Source: Adineta steineri
Lineage: Eukaryota; Rotifera; Eurotatoria; Adinetida; Adinetidae
Assembly: GCA_905250115.1 (NCBI GenBank)
Contig: CAJNOI010000287.1
Span: 1-64,000 of the forward strand
Reading direction: 5' to 3'
Length of the DNA stretch: 64,000 bases
In this document: positions 1 to 11,163 of the stretch, piece after piece
Layout: the number at the start of each line of letters is the position of its first letter
Position numbering within the stretch: position 1 is the stretch's first letter
Notes under the pieces: generated by a model
The model's input: only the letters and a program-made list of their open reading frames with translations
What the model was told of the DNA's origin: nothing
Database searches by the model: none
Program-made: the position numbers and the translations under genes

Positions 1-178
1 GGTTTTTTGTTAGTAAAAGTATTTATTTCAAAAAGAATAAAAATATTGATTGTATGTTGAAACAAGATTAATTAAAATAAAGTAGAAGTTGTTAATAATT
101 CGTACATTTCTCGATTATAATGTTAATGAATGGTGATGAAGTTGAGCATGTTGGTTAACAATTTGTATTTCTTAAAGA

Positions 179-1804
179 TTAGGTATGGCCTGATTTGTTT
201 ATTGATAAAGATGGTTTCGAGCTTGATTTGATTTTCTTTGGTTTTCTCTAAATATTGTATAAAATAAGAAAATTATTTTGTAGGATTAATTATTAATAAA
301 AACATACCGTTAATAATGGTTCTTGTTCCTCATTTCTTTTACGTTTTTTAGACGATGATTGTTCATTCGTTTCAGAACTAAATTTCTTGCTATTATTCCC
401 TTTAAAATCAAAATTAATAGCATATAATGTCATACCTTCACATGGTTAAGGTGGGCAAGATAGAGTTTACCTGTATATTGTGTCATTGTTTTTGTTTCAC
501 AATAACAATCTGTTGGATACACTATGTTATTAGAATCTGTAGTCATTATTTGAAAAGAGAGTTTCGAGTGACAAAGACTAAAGTTGCTGATCATAGTTTT
601 TGCATTGGTAGTATTTGTATCAAAATTTTCTATTATATTATAATAAAAATGAAGGACTTGAAAAAATCAGATAATTAATTTGCTTTACCTAAGAATACAG
701 ACTGTGATCGATTGTAAATGGCAAATTTATTCATTGTTGCAAGCTTATCTTGTTTGATAATAATCATAACTAAATTCTCGATTCTAAAGCCAGCAAAAAA
801 ATTTATAATCATATCTAAGAATAACTTACGTAATATATCCCTTTGATATATCACCATTAGTTATCGGGATATATATCGAACCATCATAGATTTTTGCACT
901 ACTATTTTTCATCCATATCGGATATGGATGGCGACAGATGACACTCGTATTGCCAATAGTTACACGCGTGATTCGTAACCAAGGAGTGTACTCTTGTTCC
1001 TGGCAATACTTCCAAAAACCAGCCAGGTCAGGTGAGAACTTAATGTTTTAAATAAACATAAAAGTTATGAGAGAAGTTAATGAATGTGGAAAATACACTC
1101 ACATTGATTCGAATAGGCTTTTTATCAATCGCTTTAGTGTAGCGCAATGATGGTTTGTTATCTGCTTCGTACCGCACATGATAATTCGATTCTGGCTGTA
1201 TGTGTATATCTATTGAATTGTTTACTTCAATATGAATCCATTGTTGTTGAGAATCATTTAAGAAATTCGGAGGATCTGCTACATCCTAGCATAGAATACA
1301 GAATTTAGTAGTAATAAAATATATTTACTAAACTGCTTTACCGTTGATTTAACCATAATGTTTTGATCATTGTTTGAATCTACCGTTAACGTTTGCGCTG
1401 TTTTGTTACGATCAAACTCTAATAGAGAAGAGAGTAACTTCTCAAATTCGGAATCTACAAAATAACATATCGGTTTCTGTCAATAATTGTAAAGAACAAA
1501 CCCCAATCTGGATTTATTGGAGCGTCTTGCGGAGAAGTAGCTGTAGTACTATCTGTTTGCTGATCATGTAAATCATCAATTGACGGTGAAATGTAAAAAG
1601 GCAAAACGCGATCGTTATCGTCTACAAAAAAATAATGAAAATCATAAGCTTTTTATCTAAAGTGAACTTCGCTGTGCTATGGATCGGTATTGATCCAGTG
1701 TCAATAGTGTTCTACTGACTTTGATCATTGATATCGGCGAATAAATCAAAGTTATCGAAGCATAAATCGAAGTTTTCGATATCGTCAAGGTTTGGGGATG
1801 TCAT
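179..1804 (-). CDS. Nine-exon gene, possible Ig-fold (Rel-like) transcription factor
   Basis: I assembled this gene by hand. The exons (minus strand) are 1720-1804, 1502-1621, 1342-1454, 1103-1285, 830-1038, 689-783, 471-536, 308-435 and 179-247. All junctions are GT/AG, phases agree throughout, and 1068 nt give 355 residues. Introns are 35-152 nt. The N-terminus is acidic and rich in Asp and Phe, like an activation domain. A middle region (about residues 107-290) looks beta-rich and starts with IHIQPESNYHVRYE, which resembles the E/Q-x-Q-P-x-S...RYE entry of Rel/NFAT DNA-binding domains. A basic tract (KKRKR) near residue 320 and a Lys/Ser tail suggest nuclear import. Family assignment is weak: it could be another Ig-fold factor or unrelated. 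An acceptor just upstream of the ATG (exon edge 1817) implies a further 5' exon. An ATG at 2126 that opens a short reading frame may belong to it, but no clean junction was found. Confidence 0.6.
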
Positions 1805-2782
1805 CGCCTGCTCTGAACTAAAATAAAAGGCAACTATTGAATATTTTTCTTGCCTAATAAAAATCTCAAAATAGTGATACTATGAGAGTGCTCGTTTCTT
1901 ATTGCAATACTGCAAATACTGATGCTACTTTGCGTTCAGTAAGCTATATCTTTCACGAAAACATATTTATGAACTTTCTCATTAGTATTCATCACAAAGA
2001 TATTTAAATAAGTTTACAGTTACCTGTTATCAATCATTGATGCCAACCAAACGAATTTATATGCTTGTTGTCAATATTTGCAATAAAAAAATCAGAAGAA
2101 GGTGTTGTATTATCATGATTTGACATATTACCGGTTTATATATGCAGAGTATTATGCAATTTTACCCACTACCATCCGTGGGTTTTTTCCCAGCTACGTG
2201 TTTGAATGATTCATATCATTGTGTATTCTATTGTTGATAAAACCAATGATTCACTCTTCAATGTAATCATTCTTGAAGCGTTTACGTCATGATAGATATA
2301 AGCTACAGATGCTAATAAACGATGTTGCTTTGAGAATGCGTATGAAAACTTATATTATTAAACACAATACGATAGACAAAATATTGACAGTGAAGAATAA
2401 ATTAAAAGAAAAGTATTTTATTTTCTCTTTTTTTTTGGAGTTTCAATAAAAACAAAGAATGACATTGAAACTATCACGTGCATCACTCTCACACCATTTT
2501 GTTTCTACAACATTAATTTTTTATTATTTATTCTTTTAATTTAATATTTTTATTTCAGTTAAAAATACATTACTGCATATTTTTGGATGTGAATGTTGAA
2601 GAATCTCACTAATGCTCACCTATACACTAATTTCTGTACTACAACAAGCGATTTTTGTTACTACAATTTAAGCTAAATAAAAAATCAAGAAACATTCATG
2701 TTTATGTGATTTTTTAAAGGAGTTCGAATGAATTGAGAATAATACAGCCAACATGTAATGTAAGTTTCATGTGAACTACAAA

Positions 2783-2960
2783 TTTCAATAACTTTTTTAA
2801 CAAATGCCAATGGGTTTGAATGAAATCGAGCTTAATTAATTTGTAATTGACAACGATATTCTGGATCCTTCACAGAACCATCGATGTTGATCAAATATTT
2901 TTCAAAAGCTTCTTCTTCTAGTGTGGATATTGTATTACTTCTATACCCACACCCACACCC
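2783..2960. repeat. Duplicated spacer segment ending in telomere-like hairpin
   Basis: About 75 bp from 2783 (containing aatgaaatcgagctt) recur at 5641 with few differences. Both copies are followed by the same kind of element: gtgtggatat, a short loop containing ttattactt or tattactt, then tatacccacacc. Here the G-arm (2921-2930) is short and the C-arm (2943-2960) is longer, with three CCCACAC-type units. Confidence 0.7.
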
Positions 2961-3239
2961 AGCTATAATCTTTACCAAAGTTTTTGATTGTTATACTTTT
3001 TTCAATAAATATTGTATACTTAACTTAATCTCTTAAATAAATTATAATTAATAGAAGAAGAATTCTCCAAATAATGAGTTTTATTTTTTTTCTGGTTGAA
3101 TCTTGATAATATTAACAATATCTTTGTTTTATTTTCCTATATTCTCTTTCTCATAGAGAAGAGTCCAGTGAACATAAATTGTTTGTTTGTCTGTCCGCAG
3201 GGTCAAAAAAACATTCAAATTTGATTTTTCAGATACTTC

Positions 3240-3810
3240 CGGAAAACTTTGACTGGGGGGGTAATCGAGGGTGTGGAACTTGAATCTGAGGTTAGTTTAT
3301 TAAAATTAACTCGTTAATAATTAGTTAATAATCAGTTAATAATTAGTATTATTATATGTTCGAGTCAAGTTTCACCAAAGGGTAATCGAGTGTGGAGAAT
3401 CCGAATCTGAAGTTATTTTTAGCTAACAATCAATTAATAATTAGTTAATAATTCATATTATTAATTTTTGAAAAAAGTTTGACCGAAGGGTAATCGAGTG
3501 CCAAGAATTCGAATGTGAGGTTAATTTTAGTTGAAAATCAATTAATAATTAATTAATATCATTAATCTTAAAGATAGTTCTAAGAAAGTTTTACTAGAGG
3601 GTAATTCGAGAATCGATCTTTTAGAAAAGACATTTTTGGGGCATTTCGATGCGGAGACTTCGAATCTGATGTTAGTCTTATAAGATAATTTTATGGATCA
3701 CTTTTTTAGGGAGAGAACCAATTTTTATAAAAAAAAATTTTCATAAGGGGTGACCGAAGGGTAAGTAGGGTAGAGGAACACAAATCTGGTGTTAATTTTT
3801 CCAAACTGTA
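3240..3810. repeat. Degenerate tandem repeat, about five copies
   Basis: Units begin near 3249, 3367, 3476, 3588 and 3742. Each carries a core like 'gaccgaagggtaatcgagtg' followed by 'gaatctgaggtta', then an A/T-rich stretch with several 'attaataatta' runs in the first three units. Unit length is roughly 110-150 bp. There is no coding potential. Confidence 0.75.
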
Positions 3811-4194
3811 TAAGCAAAAAGTTTAGTATTGTAGAATACGATTTCTACGAGAAAGAGCTGAGCGAGTCCGCAGACGAGCGTTACTTGTGATTTATTACTG
3901 ATTCACTTCATATATTCTATTAGAATAAATAAATATATTATTTACATTTTCAATAACAATTCAGTTTTTGAAATTAACAATCAAACACTATTCTCTTATC
4001 TAAGAAATTTTTTATTTTATTTTATTTTCAATTTATTTGTCTTTTAGTTCGATTAATTTCTTCTTTTCACATCAGTTTGTTTTGATAATTGTCGTCACGT
4101 GTCATCAATACGAAAAAAACTATAAAAGATGATGCATGTTTCTTTTCCTTTTCATTAAAACAAGTAACACACCACATCTAACATATTCTTACAC

Positions 4195-4909
4195 ATGGTA
4201 TGTAAACAATCTATGACCTTTATTTAAAGAAAGGAAAAATAAATTCTAAAGTTTAAATTTATTTTCTTTTTTCCGTAGGGTTTTCATCACCAATACATTA
4301 ATTTTTTAAAAACACAAATACCTATGATATGTCGTCTATTAGTTTGTGTAACGCAATTTATACTCTTAATGTTTATAGCTGAAATTAAAGATATTTTAAC
4401 ATTACCTCATATATCAGCTGTTATGTATATACCAGCAACGATCAATCTTATCATCCAACGTGTTGATAGATCTTCCCCAGGACGATGATTTTTGAAGCAG
4501 GATTCCATACAGTTCCGGTCCAAACTGTATAAATCCGGTCACCGGATCCGTTCACCGAGAATATTGCTTCCATGAAATCTCCGGAACACCACGGAATCGG
4601 CCGTTTCCGTGCTGGATTGGTCGATCTGGCTTTTTATTGGTTTAACAAATTCCCTATTGATGGATCATAGAAGTGATTCTTCCACTGATCATCGATAATT
4701 TTTGGTTGTGCGTTCAAAAGAATAGTCCACGTTTATTTAAAATACTAATAACAATTCAAGATCGATACGCGTATTTACTTAAATATTTAATATTGGCTCC
4801 TGGAATACTTTTAACAGCCACCACAATATTACTTTTATCACTGCGCATTATGGCTTATGTCTTTTTTTCAATGATTAGAAGAAGAAGAAGAGACAATATC
4901 AATTAATAC
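4195..4909 (+). pseudogene. Doubtful small membrane-protein gene, possibly disrupted
   Basis: An ATG at 4195-4197 is directly followed by a GT donor. The acceptor (ccgtag) at 4278 opens a 69-codon frame (4279-4488) with a hydrophobic segment (CVTQFILLMFIAEI), ending in TGA. Downstream, 4673-4906 encodes a second hydrophobic stretch (APGILLTATTILLLSLRI) and an Arg-rich tail (RRRRRDNIN) before TAA. Between the two lies a visibly more GC-rich block (about 4490-4640) that reads open in no single frame. One reading is a small multi-pass membrane gene broken by an insertion. Another is two unrelated open frames. I do not recognise the family. Confidence 0.3.
4490..4640. other. GC-rich island
   Basis: This 150 bp block is clearly richer in G+C than its surroundings. 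It contains short inverted motifs (tacagtt/aactgta and ccggtcaccgg). It sits between the two hydrophobic open frames and may be an inserted element. No target-site duplication could be fixed. Confidence 0.35.
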
Positions 4910-5946
4910 TCAATTTTTTATTTTTTTTTCATTCCTTGTCTATTAAATAATGTTCAAAAATTGTCAAAAAACTTATTAAAAAAAATAAAGAAGCAATAAT
5001 TAATTTATTAAATATTAAATCTTCATCAACATAATCATTAACATATTTTGTAGATTTCATGATATGAGAATTAAAAAGTATCTCTGTATTTTTAAAGAAT
5101 AACAGATCATCAAATAAAAGATTTAATGTTGAAATCTTAAAATTTTGAAATGAAAAAAAAATTTATTGAATAAAAAAAACGAAATTAATTTATTTTACTA
5201 AGATATTTGATGTTATTATTTATGAATGAATCATCTTTTTCCGTTTTTGTTTTGACAATGAAGATCGAATTAACTTAATTTGTATTCCATTTGAAAAACA
5301 TCCTTTTAATCGACAGGCAGAACGTATATGACGAGCATTTAGATTAATTTCATAATTTTATAAATAGAAAAAAAAATAGAAACTTATTTTATTTCAACTA
5401 ATTAATCCTTTTTTCTACATTTCATCGAAAGAATATTTTCCAAGCTGAACAACAAATAATACCATAATTTTGAAATATTCAGTTGTTTCTTTACAGATTT
5501 TATATTGATGACAAGCAATTTTAGATTTTGGTATAACATCATTTGATTTAGAAAATGATCGATCATTGTTTTCAGAATTCATTTTATTTTTATATAATCA
5601 AATAGATTTTATATATAGCCTTATAGAAGATTAAATAAAATTTCAATAACTTTCTAAAAAATGCTAATGGATTCGAATGAAATCGAGCTTGGTTAATTTG
5701 TAATTGATAACGATAGGGTGGGTGTGGATATTATATTACTTCTATACCCACACCTACACTCGTTCAAAAAACTCATAATGAAGAAAAACTATTTTTTTGA
5801 TTATCTAATGCATTTCTTCCTTGTGTAAAATAGATAGAGAAAAAGATAATAAGTATTAAAACTCTTACATATAATCTATTCAATAGATAAACTTTTGACA
5901 ACATCACATTTCATATGTCTTTCTTCAACTCATACTTTTCTCAAAA
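4910..5946. other. AT-rich spacer upstream of a GPCR gene
   Basis: Very AT-rich, with no reading frame of note. It contains the second copy of the duplicated spacer segment (5641-5760). The last 200 bp should hold the promoter of the GPCR gene at 5947, but no definite element is visible. Confidence 0.6.
5641..5760. repeat. Second copy of duplicated spacer with telomere-like hairpin
   Basis: This copy matches the segment starting at 2783. Here the hairpin is more complete: the G-arm gggtgggtgtggata (5716-5730) faces the C-arm tatacccacacctacact (5743-5760) across a short loop. Confidence 0.75.
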
Positions 5947-6921
5947 ATGAATTCAACTAATTTCACATCTATATCGAACTCATCTATTATTAATATTGAA
6001 TCATGGTTTATTCCTTTCGATATTCTTAATATTATATGTCTTATTATAGCCATTATATTGACTATAATGTTTCTAATTATTATCATATTTGATAAAACTT
6101 GTCATACAGTTCCTATGATGCTTGTTGCAAATTCATGTTTCGCTATTCTTATGTGTGCAAGTGATATACTTTGGATATCTATATTTACATTACAACGTGA
6201 TCTTCAATTAAATCAATATCAAGATATATTTTGCATATTTCGAGGTTATTTAACGTATGTTTTATGTGCTGCATTAAATTATTCATTTTTATTACAAGCT
6301 TTTTACCGTTATTTAATTGTTGTTTATCCTGCACGTTTATTTTGGCAACTACCACGAAATCAATTCATATTTATTATTATAAAATGGATATATGTATTTA
6401 TATTTCCTTTACCATTTACATTGACTGGTGATATTATCTATAATGTTAATAATCAGATTTGTCAAATACCTTTCCGATTGTCTTTTACAATGATTTTTGT
6501 AGCAATATGTGTCTATGGTATTCCTGTTCCATTAATTATATTGATTTATTTGAAATTAATTCAATATGTAAGAAAAATGAATAAACGTGTAATACCAGTG
6601 AATATTTTATTTCGTGCTCAACGTGAATTGCAAATGGTTCGACGTACAATGATATTAACAATGATTATTGTTATACTTGGTTTACCTTATGCATCATTTA
6701 TTGTTGTATCATTTTTTACTTCACCACCACTATATCATTTTCGAATTGCTTATATTTTTGTTACTATATCATTAGTTTTTGTAATGATTGTTTTATTAGA
6801 ATTTACAGAACCACTTAAAGCATCAATAACTAAAAAACTACATAGACAATCAAATATTATAGTACCAAATGGAACACAAATGAATAGAACTATGAATTTT
6901 CAATTAAATATTTTATATTGA
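5947..6921 (+). CDS. Rhodopsin-type G-protein-coupled receptor
   Basis: A single-exon 324-residue protein with seven hydrophobic segments, starting around residues 25, 58, 96, 137, 165, 220 and 255. The N-terminus carries several N-glycosylation sequons (NST, NFT, NSS). A Cys before helix 3 (DIFCIF) and one in the second outer loop (NQICQI) form the usual disulfide pair. The end of helix 3 reads FYRY in the DRY position. The NPxxY motif of helix 7 is not recognisable (EFTEPLKASI). The ligand cannot be inferred. Intronless rhodopsin-like receptors are abundant in bdelloids and are often annotated as peptide-receptor-like. The ATG is preceded by AAAA. Confidence 0.85.
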   Translation: MNSTNFTSISNSSIINIESWFIPFDILNIICLIIAIILTIMFLIIIIFDKTCHTVPMMLVANSCFAILMCASDILWISIFTLQRDLQLNQYQDIFCIFRGYLTYVLCAALNYSFLLQAFYRYLIVVYPARLFWQLPRNQFIFIIIKWIYVFIFPLPFTLTGDIIYNVNNQICQIPFRLSFTMIFVAICVYGIPVPLIILIYLKLIQYVRKMNKRVIPVNILFRAQRELQMVRRTMILTMIIVILGLPYASFIVVSFFTSPPLYHFRIAYIFVTISLVFVMIVLLEFTEPLKASITKKLHRQSNIIVPNGTQMNRTMNFQLNILY

Positions 6922-7988
6922 AATATAAAAGAAAAGAAAATTTCTTGACATACTCTAATAAGTATATGCTAATTATGTTATATGAATGTGAGATTATAAG
7001 TTATTAAACATACAGAAATAGCTTATCTTAAATGTAATGAATTTTATAAAGCATAAATCTACAGATTTGTCACATCTATTTGCTAGATTAGTTTTGCATT
7101 CAATCTAAGAAATGAATTTAGGTGAAAGCTACATATGAATATAAAAAGTCAAACTTGTAAATTCTGGGGAAATCATTAGCATAATTGAAATCCACACCTT
7201 CTACAATTTTTAGTAAAATTCTATTTCACATTTAAAATCATCATCTATTTTCGACGAAAACGTTTTTTTTACTGACGCGCACATTTCGCCGAAAGAAATT
7301 CACCGAATCGATTAATCGGCGAAGGCTCATACAAGCTGCATAAATTAATCGATCTTATAGTCAACAAATTGTATTTCGGATAATTAGTCCATGATATAAA
7401 ATTAATTGATCTTCAGATGGTTATTAATTCGGCGAAAATGAAATTTACCATATGTTACAATCCATAGATTATATTCGAATACTATAAATGATTTCTATCA
7501 GTATTAAATTTTGTTTTTCTTAAGCAGAAACTATGGAGTGAATCTGTATGACTACATATCTCGCTTAATCTACACTGTAATTACCATTAAAGATCGTGGA
7601 ATAAGACCCATTCGCCGAAAAATATTCAATTTAAAAAAAGAACATTCTGTTTTTTTCTTTAAAAAAGAAAAATACTCCACTTAATATTAAATGTAGGTAG
7701 TGTCGTTGGAAAGAAATGAAAAAGAAAGTATTCAAGGTAAGTAAATAAAATTGTTTTTACTGTCTACTTCAGTTGGAAATTTTATATAAACCAATACACA
7801 TGAATGCAACTTTATGCATCAGAAAGAAAGAGGCAGAATCGCAAAATGCAGCATGTTAGTTAAAGTTATTGAGAAAAAAGGAAGTTTTTAGTCCTTAATT
7901 CAATTTTTTTCTCAAAGTTCTTAGAATTGTCACTTAATGATCTATTTATATGTAGGAGTGGCTATAAAGTTTTACAACAAGTCGAATC
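6922..7988. other. Spacer with repeated TTCGCCGAA-type motifs
   Basis: I see no gene. The motif TTTCGCCGAA or its complement recurs around 7286, 7314, 7430 and 7608, in both orientations. This suggests a degraded palindromic repeat. The 3' part is presumably the promoter of the gene at 7989. Confidence 0.45.
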
Positions 7989-9536
7989 ATGAATCGTCCA
8001 ACTACTGCTGTGTCATCGGCTCGCAGATCAAATGTAAGCGACGATGAGGATGCTGATGAACTTTTTTATAAAACTTCATTACTTCTTGGTAAAAGTGCAA
8101 AACCACCAGAAAAATCTGAACGAGCTAGAACAGCAGTATCTCGATCGAAATCTGCTTTTGTTCCAAACATCATCAGATGTATTATAATTCCTTCTACACT
8201 GACAATTACAAATATACATATTGGAGATAAATTAACAACATTTCAAATGATTCCAAAATGGTTTGAGCCTGATGATCGTGAAGAAGCAATTAAAGATATT
8301 GTGTATCCAAACAATGTTTCTGACAAAGAACCATACGAAACAGTGGCACGCTTTCGAGCAGCAACTGATAAATCAACAAATTTCTATCAACAACCATTAG
8401 ATGTAGGCGAACAATCCACGGAAACTCTTATACTTTCACTCAATGCATTTGCTAAACAATTTGGTGGTGAATTAAGTTTTACAGACAAAAATTTATCGTT
8501 TGAAGATAGTACTGAACAAATGGCTTGTGGTATAGCTAATATGGGCAGTGTTCATCTACTTGCTACTGATTCTTTGCCCACAGCTATATTTAATTTTAAC
8601 GTTAGCTTTGACTACAATAGAGATCTCGCTCGATCACCGGACACAATGGCAAATTTCATTTTTAATTTTTCGACAGCTATCTCTAATGTATTAGGATGCC
8701 AAAATGATTATGTTCGTGTCTTTTCAGTAAGAAAGTCCAAGAAAGATGCTGGTACTTCTGTTGTGAAATGTGGTTTAACTATACCAGATCCAAATGAAAC
8801 AAAAAGATTAGCTCATGATTTACAGGTATACTATGATAGTTACATTCTTAATCATATATTCTATTACTTCTAGGGTATGCTTCAATATGGATTGAGAGGC
8901 GATAAAGTTCTTCGTTATATTAAACCGGCCCGTTATGACTATAAATGGCAATCAGTTTTATCTTATTTACAATTGAAACCGAGTGATTTTGATCCACGCT
9001 ATAATCTTGATTACGCTAAAGCAGGTATGCCAAGACAGCAAATGCGTGGTAATGAACCCTATTTTTTGCCACTTGGTTGGTATCGTCATGGACTTAATGT
9101 TGCTGATAAATACGGAAGTGATAATGTATGGCTCGGTGCAACTAATGCTGATGGTGAATGGCCTGTTGCTTTTCATGGTACTAATTCAGGTGCAGTTAGT
9201 AGTATAACTCAAAATGGTTTATCAGTTGGTGCTGCTAAAAGAGATCTTATGCAGGAAGAAGCTGTCCAACAATTAGGAGCGGCAGCAGAAGGAACAGGAC
9301 TCTATCTAGCAACGTATTGTAACAATGGTTCTTATCCTCAATATACAGCACCGTTTACCGTAACAACAGGTGACATAACGGAAACCTTTTGTGTTGTTTT
9401 TCAATGTCGAGTACGACCAAATTCATATTCTGTACACACTCGCTGTGTTGTCGAGGGCAATGCCTGGCGTGTTATTGATCCAACCGCAATTCGACCATAT
9501 GGATTATTACTTAAAAAACACGAGGAAAATAAATAA
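7989..9536 (+). CDS. PARP-like ADP-ribosyltransferase-fold protein
   Basis: Two exons (7989-8825 and 8874-9536) joined across a 48-nt GT/AG intron in phase 0 give 499 residues. The N-terminal half starts with a Ser/Arg-rich, acidic tail and continues into an unrecognised globular region. The C-terminal part (about residues 340-499) contains GWYRHGLNVADKYG, then EWPVAFHGT (His380-Gly381-Thr) and GTGLYLA (Tyr423), and ends in IRPYGLLLK. This HG...GxY pattern is that of the PARP-type catalytic fold. It matches a family common in protists and fungi with GWYRF.....EWPVSYHGT. Whether it transfers ADP-ribose is unknown: the usual third-position Glu is not obvious. An exon-1 stop that read-through would meet at 8871-8873 lies inside the intron. 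Confidence 0.75.
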
Positions 9537-9814
9537 GATAATACAGACTCAATAATTTTAGTGTTAAGCATTTTTTCATAATAAACATGATTATAAGATT
9601 TTCTTTGTATCAATAAGAAGGTTTCATGGTATGGCTCGGGTCATAAAAAAGAGAGCCTCTGTTAATATTCCGAATGATCTCAATAAGACTATGTTGTATC
9701 ATTACTCTTAAAAGGAAAAAAACTACTAAAATCTTATTCCTGGATAGAAAACAGTACATTCACTTTAGGATTATACATTTATTATGATATGATTAATCAT
9801 ATTATTTATCATTA

Positions 9815-10864
9815 TTACAGATTATCAAAATATTGAAAACTCCATTGTCTACCAAAGTAGATTGTTGTTACCAATGGATTTGAACCAGATGTTTTATTTA
9901 TTTTCAGTTTCATAATAATCTTTTTTCGTAACCAAAAGTCACCGTTATAAAATGTCTTAACTGCTTCTTGACTGACACCATCATCTAAATTGATAGTCAT
10001 TTGTTTTAAATCAGGTAAACGATTTTCAATTAACCATTGCCATACACTAGCATCGATAGCTGCATAGGAATGGTCAAGACGTCTGTCTGTATGAAGCCGG
10101 CGTAAACAAGGAAATATTGAAAGTATATTTTGTAGATGAGCCATTTCAATAGGCTCATAGATATGTAGTTCACGAATATTTGGAATAACAATATCTGTTA
10201 AGGTAACTGATGCATAATAACTTTGAAGACATCGTAATGATCGAAGATTAGGTGTATTATTACGAAGAAAGCCAAGAAAATTTGATGTAAAATCAAAATT
10301 ATTTATCAAGAGGCGTCGAAGTTGCGGAAAAATAACTGAAACACCAGGAAAATCTATTCCGTGAGTAGCACACCATAATGATAGATTAACAAGTGAGGTA
10401 AATCGATGTCCATGCTCGACTAGTAATAAATGAATCATAGAATTACCATGCGACCGAGAATAATTCCATGGTGCGGTTACACTGAAACATTTGATTTGAT
10501 TATGTTTAGGAAAATGTTGAATTAATTTATATATATTGTCTTTATTCATATTTTTTAAACAAACTGAATGAAGATTTTCTTTTGGAGCAGTTAGAATTCG
10601 TTCATGAATATTAATATCATTATGCAATGATAATATACGAATTTGTGATGGATTGAAAAATGATGCAAGTGTATTCCAGATAGTTGCATCACTTTTAGAT
10701 GGATCGTAAAGAATATGTAAATGAACTAATTGAAGAACAGTATTGATACGAGTGTTTAAGTCATAAAAAGATTGACATAAATCATATGCATCAAGATATT
10801 CAAAAATTTCCAGTAATACTTCGTTGCTGAGTGATTCCAAACAATTAAAAGTGGTAGAACTCAT
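9815..10864 (-). CDS. F-box protein with leucine-rich-repeat-like region
   Basis: A single exon of 349 residues from the ATG at 10864. An upstream in-frame GTG was rejected as a start. The N-terminus (LESLSNEVLLEIFEYLDAYDL) is an F-box, the Skp1-binding module of SCF ubiquitin ligases. The rest is Leu/Ile-rich with irregular repeats (LRRLLINNFDF, LRSLRCLQSYY, LRRLHTDRRL) like the substrate-binding part of FBXL proteins. Its substrate is unknown. It is convergent with the PARP-like gene. The 278-bp gap between the two contains no obvious hairpin. Confidence 0.8.
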   Translation of the reverse strand: MSSTTFNCLESLSNEVLLEIFEYLDAYDLCQSFYDLNTRINTVLQLVHLHILYDPSKSDATIWNTLASFFNPSQIRILSLHNDINIHERILTAPKENLHSVCLKNMNKDNIYKLIQHFPKHNQIKCFSVTAPWNYSRSHGNSMIHLLLVEHGHRFTSLVNLSLWCATHGIDFPGVSVIFPQLRRLLINNFDFTSNFLGFLRNNTPNLRSLRCLQSYYASVTLTDIVIPNIRELHIYEPIEMAHLQNILSIFPCLRRLHTDRRLDHSYAAIDASVWQWLIENRLPDLKQMTINLDDGVSQEAVKTFYNGDFWLRKKIIMKLKINKTSGSNPLVTTIYFGRQWSFQYFDNL

Positions 10865-11163
10865 TGTGATCAGCACAGTTTTATATCATAAAAATTGTTT
10901 TTCTCGCTGTTATTTATACGAAGCAATTGTGAAAATTTACATCATACAAATGTAAATTTCATAACAGAACAGAAAGAAATACGTCGTGTTGCATTCGATG
11001 ATTCACAATGACACCATCCAATAAATGTACGTTACTAAGTTTAACTTGATTGGTGTACATTAATATTAAAGAAAGATGTCTTTCTATTACATCTCTAAAA
11101 ACAAATAAGAATAAAAACAATGTGATGAAACAAAAAAAAACTATAATTTATAGAAATATATTA

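Larger units (their letters stand above)
1805..4194. other. Repeat-rich spacer
   Basis: This spacer holds a possible 5' exon of the preceding gene (about 2030-2126, minus strand), a C-rich telomere-like block at 2943-2960 and a five-copy degenerate tandem repeat at 3240-3810. I see no convincing gene in the rest. Confidence 0.6.

Noticed and set aside
8826..8873. Stop codon ending the first PARP-like frame
   Set aside because: It lies inside a 48-nt GT/AG intron; exon phases match across it.
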